Assembly (NCBI GenBank): GCA_903813345.2
Contig: CAIIXF020000010.1
Coordinates: forward strand, 10,968,349 to 11,032,348
Reading direction: 5' to 3'
Source of the DNA: Owenia fusiformis
Taxonomy: Eukaryota > Annelida > Polychaeta > Sabellida > Oweniidae
DNA: 64,000 bases
A program made the position numbers and the translations under genes. Below the pieces are notes generated by a model, which saw nothing but the letters and a program-made list of their open reading frames with translations, was not told where the DNA came from and searched no databases. Positions 57,525 through 64,000 of this stretch are shown piece by piece (positions within the stretch are counted from its first letter, which is position 1; every line of letters starts with the position of its first letter).

Positions 57525-59272
57525 ATGAATACCCCAAGGCAACCAAGCAGTCATCGCAAGACATTGCAACTAAACAGAATTCAGACTTGTCCAGCACAGA
57601 TAGTTCTCACTCCACAGCTACTTGCAGAACATAGCCCACATAGGCCTCTTTATGAACATGTCCAAGGCTCCAAAGCAAAGTATGTTCATTTATTTATACA
57701 ATATAAACAGATTGCTGTATGATCAAGAGTGTATGCCCCTCATATATCTTTAGATTTCAGCTGTTTGATGTATGCTTATTTTTTGTTTATTTCACTATTT
57801 TGATTAAAAAGTAGAGAAATCTATTAAAATCAAATGTTCTTAGAGGTCAACAAAAATGAGATGTTTCAGTCTTTTTATTCCTTGATCAGGATTTGCATTA
57901 AGGTCTAAAGGTTTTATATTGATTTGGTTTGTCAACACACTGTATCTGATACATATGTACATGTAGTAAATATTTGATCTTGTTTTTCAGACATGTTCCC
58001 GGCAGAGGCCTTGGTGATTTGTTCACACCAAAGAAACGTCTCTTTAGTGATATACAAAGTAGCCCCCAAAGACCACATACACGCAATAACGATATGCAGG
58101 ATAACCCCCAAGTGGCTCACATTCCCACTCCCAGTCAATATAACACAAAAGAACCTGGAACTAGACTATTTCAGAGAATAAAGAGTGATTCCTGTTTAAA
58201 CTCCCAGTCGGAGACTGTGAATCCAAAGAAACGGCTCAAATTGGATGATTCTCAGACAGAGGCAGCTAGCTGTTCCATAAGTGTTCGCTCAAAGTTTATT
58301 TATGTTACTGTTTGTCTTTTCACCCTCATCGCAATCACCATTGGTTTATTGAATATGGGACAGAGTGGTAAAGTTGAATTAAAACATGAACTGTGCTCTA
58401 ACTCCAGCCAGTATAATCTTGAAGGTTTGAGCATTATGTTAAACTCTCAGGTATTTGGACAGCATATAGCCATGAATCAGATCTTGTTGGAATTAGAAGA
58501 CTACCTGGTAAGTGATGCTAGTGAACCATTAATGCTTATGTTCAGTGGATGGACTGGAACAGGAAAATCATATATGGTTCAGCTAGTCGCAAGTCTCATT
58601 CCAGCCACCTCTCATATATATATTCTTCCACATCATTTCCCGAATGGTGAATTTCAACACTCAAATGAACCAAACCATACAATAATTCATAAAACAAAAC
58701 AGACAGGGAGTTCTATACAAGAATCAAACCTTGCCTTTGCAATCAAAAATAAAATAACGAAATGTGCTTTGAATATTTTTATACTAGATGACTTTGATAT
58801 TGAAATGGATCACATTGTGGATGAGCTCCAGAAATTCTACATCTCCATAAATGACTTAAGAAAATCAAAGACCAAAGTTGTTATCATTGTTATAAGCAGT
58901 ATTGGGTCTGCACAGATCAACAGCATTGCTCTGGAGCATCTCCTACATGAAGACCCACGCGATTCCTTCAATTTGAGCATATTTCACAAGGAGATAAAGG
59001 CTGAGGTGGAGCGTGTGTATCCTTCAATAGGCAGAGTATTTCAATTCCAGTACATTCCCTTTTTACCACTGGAGAGTTCACATGTTGCAAAGTGCATACA
59101 AAAATACATAACATCAACAACTGCTGACAGATCTTTCAATGGGAATCGGATCAATGATTATGTTCAAAGAGTGTTGAAATTGGTTTCGTTTTTTCCATCA
59201 AAAAAGCCTATTTTCAGTGTCTCTGGCTGTAAGAATGTTGGTACACTAGTTGATATAACAACTCTAGAGTAA
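57525..59272 (+). CDS. TOR4A: TOR4A-like torsin (AAA+ ATPase with N-terminal membrane anchor)
   Basis: Two exons, 57525-57679 and 57991-59272, join in phase (donor AAA|GTATGT, acceptor TTTTTCAG) to give 478 residues. A polar, basic N-terminal region of about 150 residues (TPKKRLF, PKKRLKLDD) precedes one membrane segment (about 153-174), then the torsin AAA+ domain. It has Walker A GWTGTGKS (238-245), Walker B IFILDDFD (314-321), the PFLPLE segment and sensor-2 motif SGCK (463-466). YNLEGLSIMLNSQVFGQ aligns with the start of the human TOR4A ATPase domain. Torsins act in the ER and nuclear envelope with LAP1/LULL1-type cofactors; TOR4A is the least studied. Walker A ends in Ser where TOR1A has Asn, as in TOR4A. 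Human TOR4A is similar in length and also has a basic N-terminus and membrane segment. Orthology is inferred from architecture and motifs. Confidence 0.87.
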
Positions 59273-59417
59273 TATATTTAGTAGAAAAAAAGTTATAAGC
59301 TGAAAGAGGCTTGATGCCAAAAGAATGGATTTCGATTGACTCAAATACTTTACATGTATTGGCATTTCATAGCAATGTCACCAGCCTCTAAATATCTCGA
59401 AGAAATTGTCACTTTGA

Positions 59418-59423
59418 AATAAA
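59418..59423 (+). terminator. Polyadenylation signal of the TOR4A-like gene
   Basis: AATAAA lies about 145 bp after the stop codon. Confidence 0.5.
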
Positions 59424-60010
59424 TTCATCAATTGTAACGTGCGTGCTTAGTGATTTATAGCGAGTCACAAGTTGATTGTACACATACAGTACTTTCTTTT
59501 GTATTTTCTAACATGGAAATTCTCTTGATCTCAAACATGTGATTTTTGATAGCTATCATTGGATTATTCAAAAGATTATGTCAGGGATAATGTTGTACAT
59601 GTGTATGTTATGTAATTTTATTTACCATATTAAAGATGAGAACGTACATACAATATGTGTAACATAGGTCTTCCTATTTATTGTACTTGCTATAAATGTC
59701 ACATTTTTCTTTTACTCAACATTTTAAATTGTAAGAAATTGTAGATGGAGGGTTAACTGGTTAAGGGTCCCATGTTAAGTTTGAAAATATAGTTTAATCA
59801 TTTAAATTTGTTGTATAGTTACTCTACTAATAATAATATGTATTTTTTACTAAATTGAGTAAAATTTTTGATGAAATAAAACACAAATTCTACCAAATTA
59901 TTTTATTTATTTTATTTGTATATTTCCTACAAATTATGATTACAGCTCAATTTTTACTCTTGGAGCAACTGCAAATCTCTCAATCAACATCATGTATGTA
60001 TACAGTGAAG

Positions 60011-60300
60011 TATAGTAAACATGAGTGTAGATACTGACATGTGATGTATAGCAAACATGAGTGTGGGTTCGGACATGTGATGTAAAGCAAACACGAGTAC
60101 AGGTACACACATGCGATTTCTTGATTTCACGTATGTTTCACGGTTTATTTTATAGGTGAAATAATTTATAATATAAATAAATATTGGGCCTTATTCAGTT
60201 CATTGTCTCATTTGCCCCATATTCACTTTTGTCCCACACTCGCACCGTGAACATACTCACATGTTCGTACCAACACTCATGTTAACTATACATCAAGTGA
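60011..60300. repeat. 36-bp triplicate with a downstream inverted copy
   Basis: Three units of 36 bp start at 60011, 60047 and 60083 (AGCAAACATGAGTGTG core). An inverted relative, ACACTCATGTTAACTATACA, lies near 60270, so the whole may be a fold-back element. Confidence 0.65.
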
Positions 60301-60334
60301 TATAACCTAATTTATTCCATAATACTACTGTTTT

Positions 60335-60755
60335 CGCAGGGAAATATGAAGGAATACAAATCGTATTGAATCGTATTACATGAAAAAATCTTATTGTCCC
60401 CGGGAAAAAAATCGTATTGGAGCGTATTACATGAAAAAATCGTATTGTCCCCAGGATAAAAATCGTATTGGAGCATTTTAACCTATTTCCGGTTTCCCAA
60501 TTATTTTTTCCCGGTTATTTGCATTATCCAAATGTAGCATTTTAGAGGGGTGTATTATGGAATAAATAGGTTATTTCTGGTCGGGATTGAATATGGGTTT
60601 CATTCCTCGGGAAATATGATATTGACCTTGGGCTATATGATATTGACACTCGGTCGCTGCGCTCCCTCGGTCAATATCATATTACCCTTCGGTCAATATC
60701 ATATTGTCCCTCGGAATAAAACCCATATTCAATCCCTCCCAGTAAATAACCTATA
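60335..60755. mobile_element. Fold-back repeat with AATCGTATTG and AATATGATATTG units
   Basis: The left part holds three copies of AAAAATCGTATTG-type units with TGTCCCC. The right part holds four AATATGATATTGACC phrases, two inverted as GGTCAATATCATATT around CGGTCGCTGCGCTCCCTCGG. ATAGGTTATTT recurs inverted at the right end. Confidence 0.65.
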
Positions 60756-62610
60756 TGTATATATAACATTTTGAATGTGGAACAAGACGTATAATCCCTA
60801 AACTTACAGAAAGCATACTACTGTCCTAACATACTGTATCATATCATATCAAATCAGCATAACATTATTCACATGTATCAAATCAGCAGAAATGTATCTA
60901 TCATATGAACTTATGTGGGATGTTATCCAATTATTAACATTGTGGACAAATCCTCCCCTCATGTAATAAATTTAAAATATTGATTTGCTTTTCACTTGAA
61001 TGGCTTGGAATTATTCAAAAATCAACATTCTAAATGAAATCACAATCCCAATAAAAAAACTTCATTCTACAATTGTTGACAATTGAACACCATCCCTGAA
61101 CATATATTCCATATTCAATTAAAAATTTAATTGCCCACAGAGTATATTCAAGGAAATCATCAAAAATTTACAATAGGCTATACTTATACAAAGACATTTG
61201 TTTGCTGTGAGATGTAAAAAACATTAAAGGGCAAAGAAAAAAGTGTAATGAACACAAACTTAAAGGGCCCTGTCAATTAAAAATTAGCCTATACATTAAA
61301 TATACAATGTATAACTATATTTCTGATCAAACAAAACAATTTGTACCTTTTCTGGCTGACTTTTCATATATAAGTTTCATATATTAAAATGTGGTAGGAT
61401 GGTGGTCTTGTCCCTTATGTTGACCAAGTATATCTTGGAAATCCTATAAAATACAGACCCTTTCATGGCAAACATGAAATTTGCACGACAAGAGATGAAC
61501 TACTCGTACATGCATAACCAAAGACAATCAAAAACATTCAGAATGAGCCAAAACTTATATTTTCAAATTATCCAATAAGGCTTGAACACAGTTGGAGTAT
61601 GAGTATCCAAAAAGAAAAATAACACTTTTATTCAATTTTGTTAAAAATAGAGGTATATTGCACAAATATGCAGTAAAATCAATACACATTCTTCTCAACT
61701 CCCTGGGGGTCAAGTATGCAGAGGAATCGAGTCCATTTCAACACATACTTCAAAAAGATAATTCCTTTTTAAACAAATATACATTTATTATTTGAATGGC
61801 ACAAAGCAATATATTCTCCAGTCTAACTCCCCCGAATAAATAAGATAAAATCTTCATACTTCTTATTTGGAATATGGTGAGCAACATTCTAATTACAACT
61901 ACAGTATTCCATGCTGCTCTGCATTCTACGTGTGCATACTTCTTCAGTTTAAAATGTAAGTCTTATACACTATATAAATTTACAAACTGTTTGGTGCATC
62001 TCATTATAAATACAGTTTAAGTAGATAATTTACAATAACATTTATCAATTAATTAACATAGAAAAGTGTTGTAAAATTAAAATTACACGATTTTTCTGTT
62101 AGCAGTTACAGTATTAACATGCAAAACTCATTTTTTCATGGACTAAACATATCGTTATCAAGAGTATGATGAGTAAAGAAGTATTGTATTGTGGAAGGTT
62201 TCAGCATTTTTAGCCATTTGAAGGAGCTTTGATTATTGTTATAGATGGCTCTCACATCAAAGGGCTTTAAAATGGATGTTTTATGCCATAAATTATGTAT
62301 AAATTCCTCCAAATTTAATTAATGGCACATTCTCTTAATTATTGATATAGTTAGATGTGCATTTTCCAATGTGTAACTAACATACACAACTGTAACATGA
62401 AGATCAATTTAAACATTTTCAATTCACCAGTCCCAGCCCAAGAGACAATGAATTGTTCGTCCTTTTTCTTTTTTGTATTTGTACAAAAGCATATGTCTTA
62501 CTTGAAGATGGAACCTTGCAATCAACTCACATTTTAGCAATTGCCCAAATAAATGGTTATTAATCACGGAAGCTGTTGAAGCAATAGAACATGAATACTA
62601 ATATCGTGAT
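60756..62610. other. Non-coding, nothing recognised
   Basis: AT-rich. May be intron or 3' flank of the minus-strand Ras-family gene whose exon lies at 63838-63911, but no further exon was recognised. Confidence 0.4.
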
Positions 62611-62930
62611 TTCAAAAGGCAATATAGTGAAATATTGGACCAAGGGCTGATGGTCCAATACTTCACTATTTTGACCGCAGAAATGACGTTATTAGTGTAT
62701 TATTACCACCATTTATGCCCAGGGCTGAAATAGTAAGAACGGACTACCACTGAATGAAAATTATAAACACTTAACGATATCTAATTTTCCGGGGAACATT
62801 GCCAGGCTGTTAATACAATATTGGCCCGCCAAAATGATGTCACATATTGCTCAGGTCAATATAGTAAAATAAAAGCCTTCTAAACTAGCACTAATACCCC
62901 TAGGAAAGGCCCGGAAAGGTGGTAATAATG
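62611..62930. mobile_element. Dispersed repeat with palindromic core, copy 2
   Basis: Shares GGCAATATAGTGAAATATTG, the inverted TTCACTATTTTG and GCCCAGGGCTGAAATAG with the copy at 37913, over about 320 bp. Confidence 0.8.
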
Positions 62931-63332
62931 ATGAATAGGAATATGATGTTATTTTTGTCACTATCTGCCATAAGTCATGATATCATATACATGCACCCAG
63001 GAAAATGCAATACTCCTACTGGCTCAATGTCAAATGAGATATTGTGAACTAAAGGAACGCAAAATGGAAAAAAAGTAAACAATGCAATTGGACTGTGACT
63101 GGCAAACCAAAAATGGTCTTAACCATACAAAATTGGATAAACAGTGCAGTATAAAAAATATACTGTAAATAAATATATCAATAATGCACATGGTTAGGTG
63201 GTTATATCAATGTCCATCATTGTAATTAATTCATGGGGGAAGGAGATAATATTCACTAAGGGACATCATTGGTTTATAAAATTAATAAAATGTGAGTATG
63301 AAATGGAACTTCAGGTTGCCTTGTAAATAAAG

Positions 63333-63832
63333 NNNNNNNNNNNNNNNNNNNNNNNNNNNNNNNNNNNNNNNNNNNNNNNNNNNNNNNNNNNNNNNNNNNN
63401 NNNNNNNNNNNNNNNNNNNNNNNNNNNNNNNNNNNNNNNNNNNNNNNNNNNNNNNNNNNNNNNNNNNNNNNNNNNNNNNNNNNNNNNNNNNNNNNNNNNN
63501 NNNNNNNNNNNNNNNNNNNNNNNNNNNNNNNNNNNNNNNNNNNNNNNNNNNNNNNNNNNNNNNNNNNNNNNNNNNNNNNNNNNNNNNNNNNNNNNNNNNN
63601 NNNNNNNNNNNNNNNNNNNNNNNNNNNNNNNNNNNNNNNNNNNNNNNNNNNNNNNNNNNNNNNNNNNNNNNNNNNNNNNNNNNNNNNNNNNNNNNNNNNN
63701 NNNNNNNNNNNNNNNNNNNNNNNNNNNNNNNNNNNNNNNNNNNNNNNNNNNNNNNNNNNNNNNNNNNNNNNNNNNNNNNNNNNNNNNNNNNNNNNNNNNN
63801 NNNNNNNNNNNNNNNNNNNNNNNNNNNNNNNN
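63333..63832. other. Assembly gap (500 N)
   Basis: Exactly 500 N. The round number suggests a placeholder, so the true distance is unknown. Any frames spanning it are meaningless. Confidence 0.98.
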
Positions 63833-63837
63833 CTAAC

Positions 63838-63911
63838 CTGTCCAGCAGTATCCAGAATGTCAAGCTTTGCCACATCGCCATCTATAACAGCTTGCTTCTC
63901 ATAGGCATCCT
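63838..63911 (-). CDS. Ras-family small GTPase, one internal exon (partial)
   Basis: On the minus strand a 74-bp exon lies between acceptor TCTCTTGCAG and donor ACAG|GTTAG. It encodes (E)DAYEKQAVIDGD followed by VAKLDILDTAGQ. DTAGQ is the G3 (switch II) motif that binds magnesium and the gamma-phosphate; the stretch before it is the strand after the switch I effector loop, whose PTIE would end the previous exon. Exon limits at E|D and Q| match those of R-Ras, M-Ras and Rit genes as I recall them. The sequence is closest to R-Ras or Rit types and is not a Rab or Rho. G1 and switch I would lie beyond 64000, and the following exon in the gap or at lower coordinates. Subfamily not settled. Confidence 0.82.
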
Positions 63912-64000
63912 CTGCAAGAGACACAATGCAAATTTGAATAGTAAATAATATAGATGTCTTGCCTCTGAGCTTTTGTAAGAGCAACACGGCATTCACATGC

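Noticed and set aside
63274-63996. 240-codon minus-strand frame spanning the N block
   Set aside because: It exists only because N is not read as stop; just the 74-bp Ras exon is supported.
1-64000. CRISPR array, bacterial defence or phage system
   Set aside because: The regular repeats are tandem minisatellites without unique spacers, and genes are spliced animal genes.

Overview
The window is an AT-rich draft scaffold from an invertebrate animal, most likely a marine bilaterian. The support is spliced genes with consensus GT/AG junctions, animal-only families (IGFBP-domain protein, CFAP68, astacin, TOR4A-type torsin, Ras GTPase), many kinds of non-autonomous DNA transposon, a LINE remnant and large minisatellites. 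A block of exactly 500 N marks a scaffold gap near the right end. The sequence does not settle the phylum; a mollusc, brachiopod, hemichordate or similar lineage would all fit. No bacterial operon, CRISPR array, phage or rRNA gene was seen.

Left to right: bases 1-9900 are non-coding with MITE remnants. At 9925-10306 (minus) is a first coding exon for a secreted IGFBP N-terminal-domain protein. At 13674-15283 (plus) is a complete three-exon CFAP68 (C11orf1) gene with a possible X-box 110 bp upstream. Bases 15.4-24 kb hold repeats: a fold-back element, a truncated L1/Tx1-type LINE, a tRNA-derived SINE head and nested hAT-like insertions. A single-exon 964-residue CAP-domain mucin-like secreted protein lies at 25017-27911. 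The largest gene, 30445-48857, is a nine-exon ceramide glucosyltransferase (UGCG-like); its introns hold four different minisatellites, a mariner relic and a possible frame-neutral cassette exon. An 88-bp minisatellite (about 51.9-52.85 kb) precedes a five-exon astacin metalloprotease (53982-56077) and a two-exon TOR4A-like torsin (57525-59272). The right end is repeats, the gap, and one internal exon of a Ras-family GTPase on the minus strand.

The genes look independent: a secreted binding protein, an axonemal microtubule inner protein, a secreted mucin-like protein, a Golgi sphingolipid enzyme, a secreted protease, an ER AAA+ protein and a GTPase. I see no shared pathway. Exon structures were built by hand from reading frame, splice consensus and family knowledge; every junction given keeps phase. 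The most unusual points are substitutions at known functional positions in the UGCG-like enzyme, its candidate 66-nt cassette exon, the Met-to-Leu change in the astacin Met-turn, and the dense set of unrelated minisatellites inside one gene.
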